A model generated the notes under the pieces. The model saw only the letters and a program-made list of their open reading frames with translations. It was not told the origin of the DNA and did no database searches. DNA of 64,000 nucleotides from Rubrivirga sp046845755 (GTDB taxonomy: Bacteria; Bacteroidota; Rhodothermia; Rhodothermales; Rubricoccaceae), in contig NZ_CP177357.1 of NCBI RefSeq assembly GCF_046845755.1, forward strand, positions 2,542,001 to 2,606,000, in the 5' to 3' direction. The translations under genes and the position numbers were made by a program. Below, one piece after another: positions 16,696 to 25,143 of this stretch. Within the stretch, counting starts at the first letter, position 1, and every line of letters starts with the position of its first letter.

Positions 16696-16940
16696 CATCG
16701 CTGACCGGTACCTAAAACCCGTTCCCCACACCCCAGGAATCGTTCACCAGGGCCTAGAAATCGTTCAACAAGGTCCAGAAATCGTCCGCCACCCCCCCAA
16801 AATCGATTACCAGGGCCCAGAAATCGTCCGCCACCGCCCGAAAATCGCTCACCGACGCCCCGAAATCGGTCACCAAGGCCCGGAAACGATCCACCAACAC
16901 CCGAGGGTGATTCAACACGGTTAGGAACCGCCCCGCACGA
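16696..16940 (-). repeat. Degenerate 21-bp tandem repeat, 11 or more units, reads as heptads on the minus strand
   Basis: The word AAATCG or a close variant recurs at 16696, 16717, 16738, 16759, 16780, 16801, 16822, 16843, 16864, 16885 and 16906, exactly 21 bp apart, with many substitutions but no indels. On the minus strand a frame from GTG at 16918 to TAG at 16754 (54 residues) reads as seven-residue units such as LVTDFGA, SVSDFRA, VADDFWA, LVIDFGG and VADDFWT. Whether this is a translated peptide or a relic of a longer coiled protein is not known. This repeat fills most of the 385-nt gap 16590-16974; nothing else is seen there. Confidence 0.85.
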
Positions 16941-16974
16941 CCGGGAGATCGCCCAGTCCCCCTGCAGGTGTACG

Positions 16975-18993
16975 TCAGTCGGCGACCGGCGTCCGGAACA
17001 GGTCGGCCGAGGCCGCGAACTGGTCGGCGAGGGCCACCATGACGAGCCGGTCGCCGGCCTCGACGCGGAACTCGCCGGCCGGGCTCCCGACCGTCTGGCG
17101 CCCGCGCCGGACCGCCATCACGGTGATGCCCCACTGCTGGCGCAGGCCCAGCTCCGCCAGCGTCTTCCCCGCCGCCGGGGCGCCGTCGCGGACCGCGACC
17201 GCCCGCGTGTGCAGGCCCTCCTCGTCGAGCCCCTGGAGCACCATCAGGTGCGCCTCCTGGATGCTCCCCCGCAGCACGCCGTAGTCGTCCTGCCGGACGA
17301 GCCCCGCCTGGCGCTCGATCTCGTGTTGGGGGATGAGGTACGCGCCCAGGACGTGCGTGAACAGCCGGACGGTCGTCTCCAGTTCCTCCGGCACGACGAC
17401 GTCCGCGCCCGCCGCCGTCAGCGACTCGACGTCCCCGAGGAAGCGCGTCCGGGCGAAGATCTGGAGCGTCGGGTTGAGGTGCCGGGCGACCGCCACGATC
17501 CGCCGCGTCGCCGCGCCGTCGTTGATGGCGACCACGAGCAGCTTGGCGCGCTCGACGCCCAGGCTTTTCAGGATCGGCTCGCGGGCGGCGTCGCCGAAGA
17601 CGGTCGCGGCGCCGTCGGCGTCGGCCTCGCGCAGGCTGGCGGGGTTGAGGTCGCTCACGGCGTACGGCACGCCGACCTCGCCGAGCACGCGGCCCAAGCG
17701 GCGCCCCGCCGGGCCGTAGCCGACGACGATCGTGTGGTCTTCGAGCGCGACGCCGTGCCCGTGGCTCGCGCCGGTCTCCGCCGCCGCCTCGTCCGCCGAG
17801 TCCTCGATCGCCCGGCCAATCGCTGTAAGCCGGGGCCCGAGCGCGACGAGCGCGGGCGTCGCCAGCATCAGCACGACCGTCACGGCGATCAGCCCCTGCT
17901 CGCCCGCCGCCAGCCCGGCCGGGAACAGCCCGACCTCGGACCCGGCGAGCGCCAGCACGAACGAGAACTCGCCGATCTGCGCCAGCGCCAGCCCGGCCGC
18001 CAGCGACACGCCAAGCGGGTAGCCCAGAATCCGCGCGCCGAGCGTCGCCAGCCCGCCCTTCAGCACCAAGACGCCGACCGCCGCCGCCATCACCCAGCCC
18101 AGGTTCGCCCACAGGAACGCGGGGTCGAGCAGCATCCCGACCGACAGGAAGAACGCGGCCGTAAACAGGGTCTGGAGCGGCAGGATCTCGGACAGCGCGT
18201 GCTCGGCGTAGTCGCTCTCAGACACCAGCAGCCCGGCCAGGAATGCGCCGAGCGCCAGGCTCACGCCCGCCAGGCTCGCGGCCCACGCCGTCCCCAGGCA
18301 GATGGCCGCGACCGCGAGCAGGAACAGCTCGGTCCGCCGCGTCTCGGCCACGCGCGCCAGGATCGCCGGGATCACGCGCCGCGCGCCGACCAGGACGGCC
18401 GCCACGACGAGCGCGGCCTTCGCCAGCGCCCACGCCACGTCGAGCGGCGACCCGCCCTCGCCCGCCAGCACCGGCACCAGGAGCACCATCACGACGATCG
18501 CCAGGTCCTGGAACAGCAGCATCGCCAAGGCCACGCGCCCGCGCGGCGTGTCGGACTCGGCCCGCTCGCCCAACACCTTCAGCACGATCGCCGTCGACGA
18601 CAGGGCGACCAAGAAGCCGGTGAAGATGGCCGGGCCCAGGCCCACGCCCAACAGCATCAGCCCGCCCGTGACCGCCGCGACGGTCAGCGCCACCTGGGCG
18701 CCGCCGCCGACGAAGATCGGCCGCGCCAGCCGCGCCATCTCGCCGAGCGAGAACTCGACGCCGATCGAGAACAGCAGCAGGATCACGCCCACCTCGGCCA
18801 GCTCGGCCACCAGCTCGACGTCGGTCACCAGGCCCAGCGCGCCGGGCCCGACGGCCACGCCCGCCAGTAGGAAGCCGGCGATCGGCACCAGCCGCACCTT
18901 GTAGCACAGGTACGCCACCACGACGCCGGCGGTGAACAGGGCGGCGAGCTCGCCCACGAACGGGAGGGCGCCTACGGCAACGGGGAACGGCAT
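16975..18993 (-). CDS. Cation:proton antiporter of the KefB/CPA2 family with TrkA-N and TrkA-C domains
   Basis: 672 residues. Residues about 10-385 form a 12-helix Na+/H+ exchanger domain. A Rossmann RCK domain follows (about 415-535, VVGYGPAGRRLGRVLGE), which binds nucleotide and gates transport, then a TrkA-C domain at the end (about 575-665, RAVAVRDGAPAAGKTLAELG). Likely exports K+ or Na+ in exchange for H+ under redox or osmotic control. Both RCK modules are intact. It lies between two CaCA antiporters and the L,D-transpeptidase, all on the minus strand but with 165-385 nt gaps, so each probably has its own promoter. Confidence 0.93.
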   Translation of the reverse strand: MPFPVAVGALPFVGELAALFTAGVVVAYLCYKVRLVPIAGFLLAGVAVGPGALGLVTDVELVAELAEVGVILLLFSIGVEFSLGEMARLARPIFVGGGAQVALTVAAVTGGLMLLGVGLGPAIFTGFLVALSSTAIVLKVLGERAESDTPRGRVALAMLLFQDLAIVVMVLLVPVLAGEGGSPLDVAWALAKAALVVAAVLVGARRVIPAILARVAETRRTELFLLAVAAICLGTAWAASLAGVSLALGAFLAGLLVSESDYAEHALSEILPLQTLFTAAFFLSVGMLLDPAFLWANLGWVMAAAVGVLVLKGGLATLGARILGYPLGVSLAAGLALAQIGEFSFVLALAGSEVGLFPAGLAAGEQGLIAVTVVLMLATPALVALGPRLTAIGRAIEDSADEAAAETGASHGHGVALEDHTIVVGYGPAGRRLGRVLGEVGVPYAVSDLNPASLREADADGAATVFGDAAREPILKSLGVERAKLLVVAINDGAATRRIVAVARHLNPTLQIFARTRFLGDVESLTAAGADVVVPEELETTVRLFTHVLGAYLIPQHEIERQAGLVRQDDYGVLRGSIQEAHLMVLQGLDEEGLHTRAVAVRDGAPAAGKTLAELGLRQQWGITVMAVRRGRQTVGSPAGEFRVEAGDRLVMVALADQFAASADLFRTPVAD

Positions 18994-19158
18994 CGACTCT
19001 CGGGGCGGCGGACCGGTACGCCAGGCGCCGGGCGCTGTTCGCGGGCCGTCGACCGAGAGAAGAGAAGAGGGCGAGAGGAGAAGAAGGCGGCGCGCCGACG
19101 ACTCGCCAGCGCCATCAGCATCCTCCTTTCCTCCCCCCGTCGTTTCCTCTTCTCTGCG

Positions 19159-20124
19159 CTAGCTGTTGGCGCGGCGGCGGTCGAAGGCGCGCTGCTGGTC
19201 GGTCCCCGGTGCCACGCTGTACGGGTCGTCGGGGAGCGCGACGCGGATCAGCTCGGGCCGGCCGTTCACGTCGCGGAAGCGCTGGGGGGCGCCGTCGGGC
19301 TGCTCGCCGAGGACCAGGACCGTCGTGCCCTGCTTCAAGATGCGGCCGCGCGAGGCCATCGCCCGGTCGGCGGTGCCGTTCGTGGTGACCCAGCCGTCGG
19401 CCCAGTCGTAGATCCACTGCGCGTCGGCGGTCATCAGGCGGACGCAGCCGTGGCTGGCGGCGCCGGTCGTCGGCAGCGCGTAGTACTGGTGGATGTGGAT
19501 GCCGCGCGCGTCGTGGAAGTTGAACACCCAGCGCATGTCCCAGCTCTCGCCGGGAGGCGACAGCGTGCTCACGCGGTGGCGCTCTTTCCAGTTAAAATTG
19601 AACCGGCCGTTCGGCGTCTCCGAGCCCTCGGCGCCCGTCGAGACGAGGCCCCAGCGCGCGAGCCGGCCGTGCTCGTAGCCCGCCCAGGCCTGGACGCTCT
19701 TGTCGATGACGAACAGCTTGTCGAAGTCGCGCGCGCCGGGGTAGTCGCGCGGGAACGGGCTGTAGGCGCGGGGGTCGGCGTCGACCACGTCCGGCAGCAC
19801 GATCGTGTCGCCGACCTGGAGGTCGGAGATGAAGACGCCGTTGAGGAAGGCCACCATCCCGTTGACGCGGTCGCGGCCGTCGCGCGCGTCGCCGTCGCCG
19901 ACGGCCTTGTAGAGTTCGTGGCGGGCCAGGATGGAGTTGCCGCTCTCGTGGGCCAGCACGTGGTTGCGGTAGGTCACCTCGGGGATATCCTCGAGGGCGT
20001 CGCGGCGGGCGTAGAGCAGCTCGGCGAGCCGGTCCTGGTTGTAGAGCGAGCGGTCGCTCTGGGCCCATGAGGGCACGGCGAGGACGAGCGCCAGCAGGGC
20101 GACGGAGAGGAGACGGAGGGGCAT
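19159..20124 (-). CDS. L,D-transpeptidase (YkuD domain), secreted
   Basis: 321 residues with a signal peptide (1-21, VLAVPSWAQ). The YkuD catalytic domain spans about 135-235: HIHQ (210-213) and the nucleophile motif SHGCVR with His225 and Cys227. It forms 3-3 cross-links in peptidoglycan or attaches proteins to it. The N-terminal 110 residues (with SILARHELYKAVGDGD and VGDTIVLPD) resemble the LysM-like or peptidoglycan-contact part of ErfK/YbiS relatives. A C-terminal tail of about 85 residues lies beyond the catalytic domain. Upstream (18994-19158 on its 3' side) there are purine-rich and pyrimidine-rich arms that could pair, but there is no clear T run. Confidence 0.93.
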   Translation of the reverse strand: MPLRLLSVALLALVLAVPSWAQSDRSLYNQDRLAELLYARRDALEDIPEVTYRNHVLAHESGNSILARHELYKAVGDGDARDGRDRVNGMVAFLNGVFISDLQVGDTIVLPDVVDADPRAYSPFPRDYPGARDFDKLFVIDKSVQAWAGYEHGRLARWGLVSTGAEGSETPNGRFNFNWKERHRVSTLSPPGESWDMRWVFNFHDARGIHIHQYYALPTTGAASHGCVRLMTADAQWIYDWADGWVTTNGTADRAMASRGRILKQGTTVLVLGEQPDGAPQRFRDVNGRPELIRVALPDDPYSVAPGTDQQRAFDRRRANS

Positions 20125-20419
20125 GGAGACGGGACCCGGACGTGGTGGGGCAGCAAGAACGCCACGGGTGGGACAGTATTTCCATCACACGGGATCCACG
20201 CAGAGCGCGGGAGCGCAGGAGCCGCGCCCCGGCTCAGAGGAAGCTCGCGCGATCCCGGCCCGCTTGCGATCCCCCGCCCCGACGCGCACACGAAGCGCCA
20301 TCCTGACCGGCTGGCGGTGCGCGTCCAAGCTGCCCCCTTTTCCAGGAGACAACCCGAAGGGGCGGCGGGAGTGTGCCGAGCACCGCGCCCCTCCTTCCTC
20401 GATCCTCACCCCCGACCCT

Positions 20420-21388
20420 CTACCCCGCCACGAGCCACCACACGTACGCCCCGTAGCCCGCCAGCAGGACCGCCCCCTCCCAGCGCTTGGTCTGCCCGCC
20501 CGAGATCAGGAAAATCAGCGTCACGAGCCCGAACCCGATCATGATGGCCTCGACGTCGACCCCGATCCCCTCGGCCACGATGGGCTTGGCGAGCGCCGCC
20601 GGGCCGAGCACGCTGAACACGTTGAAGATGTTGGACCCGACCGCATTCCCGAGCGCGATCTCGGCCTCGCCGCGCCGCGCCGCCACGACCGTCGTCGCCA
20701 GCTCGGGCAGGCTCGTCCCGAGCGCGACCAACGTCAGCCCCACGACGGCCTCGCTGACGCCCAGCAGCTCGGCCGCCGTCACGGCGCCGGCCAACAGGCG
20801 GTCGGCCCCGAAGACCAGGAGCGCGATCCCGCCGACGACCAGGAGCATGTGCCGCTTGAAGCCGGCCTCGACGGCCGCCTCGGCCATCGCGTCGCGGACC
20901 TCGGGCGCTAGCTGGGCCGTCGCGGCCCGCACCTCCTGGCGCGACGCCCGGATCTTGAGCACCGTGTACACGACGGCCGCCAGCAGCAGCAGCCCGCCCT
21001 CGACGCGCGACAGCGTCCCGTCGAGCAGGAACACGATGAGCGCCACCATCGACGCCAGCATCACCGTCATGTCGATCCGCACCAGGTCGCGGTCGACCAC
21101 CATCGGCGAGAGCAAGGCGGCCACGCCGACGATCAGGCCCAGGTTGGCCACGTTCGACCCGATCACGTTCCCGACCGCCACGCCGCCCTTGCCCGCGAGC
21201 GCGGCCTGCACGCTCACGACGAGCTCGGGGCTCGACGTTCCAATGGCCACGACCGTCAGCCCGACCACGAGCGGAGTGATCCCGACGCGCAGCGCGAGCG
21301 CGGAGGCGCCGCGCACGAGCGCTTCGGCGCCGGCGAGCAGCAGCAGCACGCCGCCGCCCATCAGGAGCAGGCTTTGAGTGAGCGTCAT
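20420..21388 (-). CDS. Second calcium/sodium antiporter, CaCA family
   Basis: 322 residues from the ATG at 21388 (an upstream ATG at 21406 would add six unlikely residues). The two alpha repeats are GTSSPELVVSVQAALAGKGG / VGNVIGSNVANLGLIVG and GTSLPELATTVVAARRGEAE / LGNAVGSNIFNVFSVLG. A cytoplasmic loop of about 50 residues between the halves (IRASRQEVRAATAQ) is longer than in the paralog at 15654-16589. It is a diverged paralog of that gene, not a recent duplicate. It sits 52 nt after nhaA on the same strand, so the two may form a unit. The 295-nt gap 20125-20419 holds no gene. Confidence 0.95.
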   Translation of the reverse strand: MTLTQSLLLMGGGVLLLLAGAEALVRGASALALRVGITPLVVGLTVVAIGTSSPELVVSVQAALAGKGGVAVGNVIGSNVANLGLIVGVAALLSPMVVDRDLVRIDMTVMLASMVALIVFLLDGTLSRVEGGLLLLAAVVYTVLKIRASRQEVRAATAQLAPEVRDAMAEAAVEAGFKRHMLLVVGGIALLVFGADRLLAGAVTAAELLGVSEAVVGLTLVALGTSLPELATTVVAARRGEAEIALGNAVGSNIFNVFSVLGPAALAKPIVAEGIGVDVEAIMIGFGLVTLIFLISGGQTKRWEGAVLLAGYGAYVWWLVAG

Positions 21389-21440
21389 GTCCAGGGGGGG
21401 ACGCACAACGTACGCCGCGGTGCCCGAGGGCCGCCGGTCG

Positions 21441-22748
21441 TTACTCCGCCGTCGCCGTCGTCTGGGGCATCCGGAGCAGGATGACCGCGCCCAGCGCGCC
21501 CGAGATGAGCGACGCGCCCAGGATGCCGGCCTTGGCGCTGTCGAGCAGCGGCCCCTCGCCGAACGCGAGGTTGGCGATGAACATCGACATCGTGAACCCG
21601 ATGCCGGCCAGGAAGCTGACGCCCAGCACGTGGCCCCACGTCACGCCGGACGGCAGCGACGCGACCCGCGTCTTGACGGCGACGAACGACAGGAGCATCA
21701 CCCCGACCGGCTTGCCGACGATCAAGCCCAGCGCGATCCCCAGCGCGACGGGGTCGGTCGCCAGCGCCAGCGCGTCCGCGCCGAGGGCGACGCCAGCGTT
21801 CGCGAGCGCGAAGACGGGCATCACGAAAAAGGCCACGAAGCCGTGGAGCCCGTGCTCGAGCCGCTGGAGCGGCGGCTCCACCTTCTCGCACGCCACCTCG
21901 ATGCTGTGGACCGCCGCCATCTGGTCCGGCGTCGGGTCCGTCGGCGAGCCCAGGATGCCCTCGCGGAACCGCGCGAGCATCTCCCCGACGCGCTCGGCGA
22001 ACTCGCCCTCGTCCATCTTGCGGGTCGCCGGGATCGTCAGCGCCACCAACACGCCCGCGATCGTCGCGTGGACGCCCGACTTCAGCATCGCCACCCAGGC
22101 CGCGACGCCGATCAGCCCGTAGACGACGGGCCGCTGCACGCCCAGCCGGTTCGCGACGGCCAGCACGCCGACGAGCGCCAGCGACACCACGAGGGCGGTC
22201 ACGTTGAGCTCGGCCGTGTAAAACAGCGCGATCACGATGACGGCGCCCAGGTCGTCGACGATCGCGACGGCGGTGAGGAAGATCTTGAGCGCGAGCGGGG
22301 CCCGGCTTCCGAGCAGCGCCAGCACGCCGAGCGCGAACGCGATGTCGGTCGCCATCGGCACGCCCCACCCGACCACGCGGTCCGTCCCCATGTTGACCGC
22401 CGTGTACAGCAGCGCGGGGACCACCATCCCGCCAAGCGCCGCCGCGATCGCGAGGGCCGCCTTGCGGGGCTCGGCCAGCTCGCCCGCCAGCACCTCGCGC
22501 TTGATCTCGAGCCCGACGACGAAGAAGAAGATGGCCATCAGGCCGTCGTTGATCCACAGGATCAGCGGCTTCGAGATCTCGAAGGCCCCGGCCCCGACGG
22601 TGACGTAGGTCCCGAACAGGTCGGCGTAGCTGGCGGCGAACGGGCTGTTCGCCCAGGCGAGCGCGACGGCGGCGGCGATGAGCAGGACGATGCCGCTGGC
22701 GGCCTCGGTCTTGAAAAAGGACTGGAACGGCTGGATGAGCGCTTGCAT
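21441..22748 (-). CDS. nhaA: Na+/H+ antiporter NhaA
   Basis: 435 residues, slightly longer than E. coli NhaA because of a cytoplasmic insertion near residues 255-300 (DEGEFAERVGEMLARFREG). The paired aspartates of the ion site are visible in VAIVDDLGAVIVIALF. MATDIAFALGVLALLG and FFFVVGLEIKREVLAGEL are family signatures. It extrudes Na+ using the proton gradient and helps with salt and alkaline stress. It is the first gene of a minus-strand pair with the CaCA antiporter downstream. Confidence 0.97.
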   Translation of the reverse strand: MQALIQPFQSFFKTEAASGIVLLIAAAVALAWANSPFAASYADLFGTYVTVGAGAFEISKPLILWINDGLMAIFFFVVGLEIKREVLAGELAEPRKAALAIAAALGGMVVPALLYTAVNMGTDRVVGWGVPMATDIAFALGVLALLGSRAPLALKIFLTAVAIVDDLGAVIVIALFYTAELNVTALVVSLALVGVLAVANRLGVQRPVVYGLIGVAAWVAMLKSGVHATIAGVLVALTIPATRKMDEGEFAERVGEMLARFREGILGSPTDPTPDQMAAVHSIEVACEKVEPPLQRLEHGLHGFVAFFVMPVFALANAGVALGADALALATDPVALGIALGLIVGKPVGVMLLSFVAVKTRVASLPSGVTWGHVLGVSFLAGIGFTMSMFIANLAFGEGPLLDSAKAGILGASLISGALGAVILLRMPQTTATAE

Positions 22749-22857
22749 GGAGTTCGGCGAGGGGTCACCGCGGACGCGCGGCGGACGGAGGACCGCCGGA
22801 CCTCCCGGCGGGGCGCTCGCATGGCGGCGAGCGGAGGCAGAGGCCCGACCGGAGCGG

Positions 22858-22962
22858 TCAGGCGCGGGCGGCCGGTTCCAGGACCACGAGCAGGCCCAGC
22901 CACTCCCCGTGTGGACACGCGGTCCGGCCGTGGGGGCACGTATGGCGAGAGACGACAGGCAT
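22858..22962 (-). CDS. Possible 34-residue peptide with two CPHG motifs
   Basis: A short frame from ATG at 22962 to TGA at 22858, reading MPVVSRHTCPHGRT and then ACPHGEWLGLLVVLEP. The paired CPHG motifs could bind a metal. The start is in a C-rich context (GCCCC before ATG) like real genes here, and TATAGG lies about 25 nt upstream. In a 72% GC genome short open frames are common, so this is weak. It lies in the 308-nt gap 22749-23056, which holds nothing else recognised. Confidence 0.25.
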   Translation of the reverse strand: MPVVSRHTCPHGRTACPHGEWLGLLVVLEPAARA

Positions 22963-23056
22963 GGGGCAGAGCGGGGCTGGGGCCTATAAGCGGGTGCGGC
23001 CCCGCGGTTTCCCCGGGGAAGCGTGTGAAGCCGGTTTCACCGCGGCGGGCGGCCGG

Positions 23057-24244
23057 CTACTCCGCGTCCCCGCCCGCCTCAGGCGTCACGTCCGCCGGCG
23101 CCGCGTCACGCCAGCGCAGCGTCGTGCGGACCGGGCGGTGGTCCGAGAACCCGACGGCGGCAGTCGCGGCCGAGGTCACCTCGAAGGCCGGGTCGACGAG
23201 GACGAAGTCGATGCGGACGAGCGGGCGGTCGGCGCGGTACGTCCGCCCCCAGCCGGGCCCGACCGCCTGCGCGGCGTCGATCCGGTCGACGCCGCCGGCC
23301 GTGCGCAAGCGGCGGTAGCTCCAGTTGTCGGCGGTCGAGTTGAAGTCGCCCCCGATGATGACCGGCAGCGTCTCCTCGTCGATGGCGCGGGCGATCCGCT
23401 CGGTCTCGATGCCGCGCTGGGCGTAGACGGTCCGGTAGGTACGGAGGTACGGGCGCCACGTCGACGGGGACCAGAGCGAGACGGCCGGGTCGTCCCAGGG
23501 CTTCGGGCTGCCGAACGAGCGGAGGTGGATGTTGTACACGACGGCCTCGCGGCCGCCCCACCGCAGGTGCGTGCGGAGCGCCAGCGAGGCGTCGAGCCCG
23601 GGCTCCGCGCCGACCGCGAGCGCCCGCTGGTCGAGCACCTCGATGCCCGCCCCCCGCCGCACGAAGAACGGCACGTCGGTCGCGTTTGTCGTGCCCGACC
23701 GCCGCCCCGCCAGCTGCGCCGGCAGCACCAGATCGTAGGGCAGCCGCGTGTGGACGACCTCGACCTGGATGGCCTCGCTCGCGCGCCGCCGCCGCGCGCT
23801 CCGGGCCACGACCCGGGCGTCCTGCATCAGCAGCAGGTCGGGCTCGGTCGCCTCCACGTACGCCACGACCGAGTCGCCCAGCGCCTCGGCGCTCGGGCCG
23901 CTCTGGGGGAGGTTGAACGAGGTCACCACCAGGTCGCCGGGCGCGGCCTCAGGCGACGCCAGCCGCGATGGCCCGCCCGCCCGCCACAGCACGATCACCA
24001 GCAGCAGCGCGTGGACGGCGAGGGCCCGCCAGCGCCGGCCGAGCAGCCACGGCAGCGTCGCCGCCGCCAGCGCCCACGCCGCGTACGGCAGGCCGATGGC
24101 CACCAGTTGTGCCCACCAGAAGGCGCGCGGCGGCAGGTACGGCGACGCCACCCCGACCGCCACGGCGGCCACGACCGGCGCCTCGACCAGGGCGTACAGG
24201 ACCCAGCCGACGGTCCATCGAGGCCGGGAGCGGGCGTCGTGCAT
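23057..24244 (-). CDS. Membrane-anchored endonuclease/exonuclease/phosphatase family protein
   Basis: 395 residues. Three hydrophobic N-terminal helices (about 10-105) precede a DNase I-like catalytic domain (about 125-380). Visible family motifs are VVTSFNLPQSG (Asn at the metal site), VVYNIHLRSFG, IIGGDFNSTADNW and GFSDHRPVRTTL, holding the catalytic Asp, Asn and His. Family members act on nucleic acids, phospholipids or phosphoesters; the substrate here is unknown. The catalytic domain probably faces the periplasm. Its ATG abuts the stop codon of the rhomboid-like gene, so it is the third gene of a three-gene operon. Confidence 0.88.
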   Translation of the reverse strand: MHDARSRPRWTVGWVLYALVEAPVVAAVAVGVASPYLPPRAFWWAQLVAIGLPYAAWALAAATLPWLLGRRWRALAVHALLLVIVLWRAGGPSRLASPEAAPGDLVVTSFNLPQSGPSAEALGDSVVAYVEATEPDLLLMQDARVVARSARRRRASEAIQVEVVHTRLPYDLVLPAQLAGRRSGTTNATDVPFFVRRGAGIEVLDQRALAVGAEPGLDASLALRTHLRWGGREAVVYNIHLRSFGSPKPWDDPAVSLWSPSTWRPYLRTYRTVYAQRGIETERIARAIDEETLPVIIGGDFNSTADNWSYRRLRTAGGVDRIDAAQAVGPGWGRTYRADRPLVRIDFVLVDPAFEVTSAATAAVGFSDHRPVRTTLRWRDAAPADVTPEAGGDAE

Positions 24245-25138
24245 CTAGTCCCGACTCGCGCGGTCGAGCGCGTCGCGCTCGTCGGCCGTCAGGCTGTCGT
24301 AGCCCTTTTCCAGGATCTTGTCCAGGATCTCGTCCACGCTGAGCGTCGGGCCCGACCCCTTCCGCTCGGCCCGGCCGGGCTTCCCGACCGTCCGCATGGT
24401 CGCCGGGGGCGTGCGGGCGAACGGGTTGCGCGAGGCCGTCGGGGCGGACCGCTTCCTGCGGCGGCCACCGAACAGCCCCGACGCCCACCCGCCCGGGTTG
24501 CGCCCAGCGATCTGGGCCCGGGCGAAGCCGTACCCCGCCAGCGCCGCGCCGAGCACGGTCAGGTCTTGCGAAAAGGCGAAGCTGAGGACGACGAACCCGA
24601 TCGCGATCCACTTCATGGGGACGACGCCCAGCAAAAACAGCCCGACGCCCCGGTTCGGCTGCAGCGTGCCGACGGCGCACAGCACGGCCGTCACGGGCGT
24701 CCACAGGCCGAAATAGGCGCGGAGCGGGGCCGTCGGCAGGATCAGGCCGAGCGCGATCGCGAGGAGCGCGCCGCCCAGCGCGCCGAACAGGTAGACCGCC
24801 AGCAGCCCGCCCGAGCCGTACGTCTCCTCGAAATCGCGGCCCATCCAGTTCAGCCAGTACATCCCGAAGGCAAACGAGATCAGCCCGAAAAAGCCGAGGA
24901 AGGCGTTCACGAACCCGTACGTCAGGACCGTCCACGGCCGCGCGAGCGCGACCTCCGGCACCGGCGACAGCGTCAGCCAGTCGAGCAGCGCCAGCCCGGG
25001 CACGCCGAACGCCGCCAGCAGGCCGAGCACGATCACCGCGAGGTAGCTCACGGCGTTGACCGTCAGCAGCAGGCGGAGCGCGGGCGGGAGCGCGGCGCGC
25101 CAGATCTGGAAGCGGAACGCGGGGGAGTCGGCGGACAC
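24245..25138 (-). CDS. Catalytically dead rhomboid-like membrane protein with DUF6576-like tail
   Basis: 297 residues from GTG at 25138, chosen because upstream starts lie inside the preceding gene. The six-helix rhomboid fold is retained (NWMGRDFEETYGSGGLLAVY corresponds to the ERxxGSxxFL region). The GxSG segment is replaced by GLWTPVTA (144-151), and the helix that should carry His has none (LTVLGAALAGYGFARAQIAG). A basic linker (GRRRKR) leads to a C-terminal helical tail (LSVDEILDKILEKGYDSLTA), as in DUF6576-bearing rhomboid proteins. It lies 5 nt after an intact rhomboid gene, so it may be a pseudoprotease partner or chaperone of it. Confidence 0.85.
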   Translation of the reverse strand: MSADSPAFRFQIWRAALPPALRLLLTVNAVSYLAVIVLGLLAAFGVPGLALLDWLTLSPVPEVALARPWTVLTYGFVNAFLGFFGLISFAFGMYWLNWMGRDFEETYGSGGLLAVYLFGALGGALLAIALGLILPTAPLRAYFGLWTPVTAVLCAVGTLQPNRGVGLFLLGVVPMKWIAIGFVVLSFAFSQDLTVLGAALAGYGFARAQIAGRNPGGWASGLFGGRRRKRSAPTASRNPFARTPPATMRTVGKPGRAERKGSGPTLSVDEILDKILEKGYDSLTADERDALDRASRD

Positions 25139-25143
25139 GGACG

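Noticed and set aside
16696..16940. A CRISPR array
   Set aside because: The 21-bp units abut with no unique spacers, are degenerate, and no cas genes are present.
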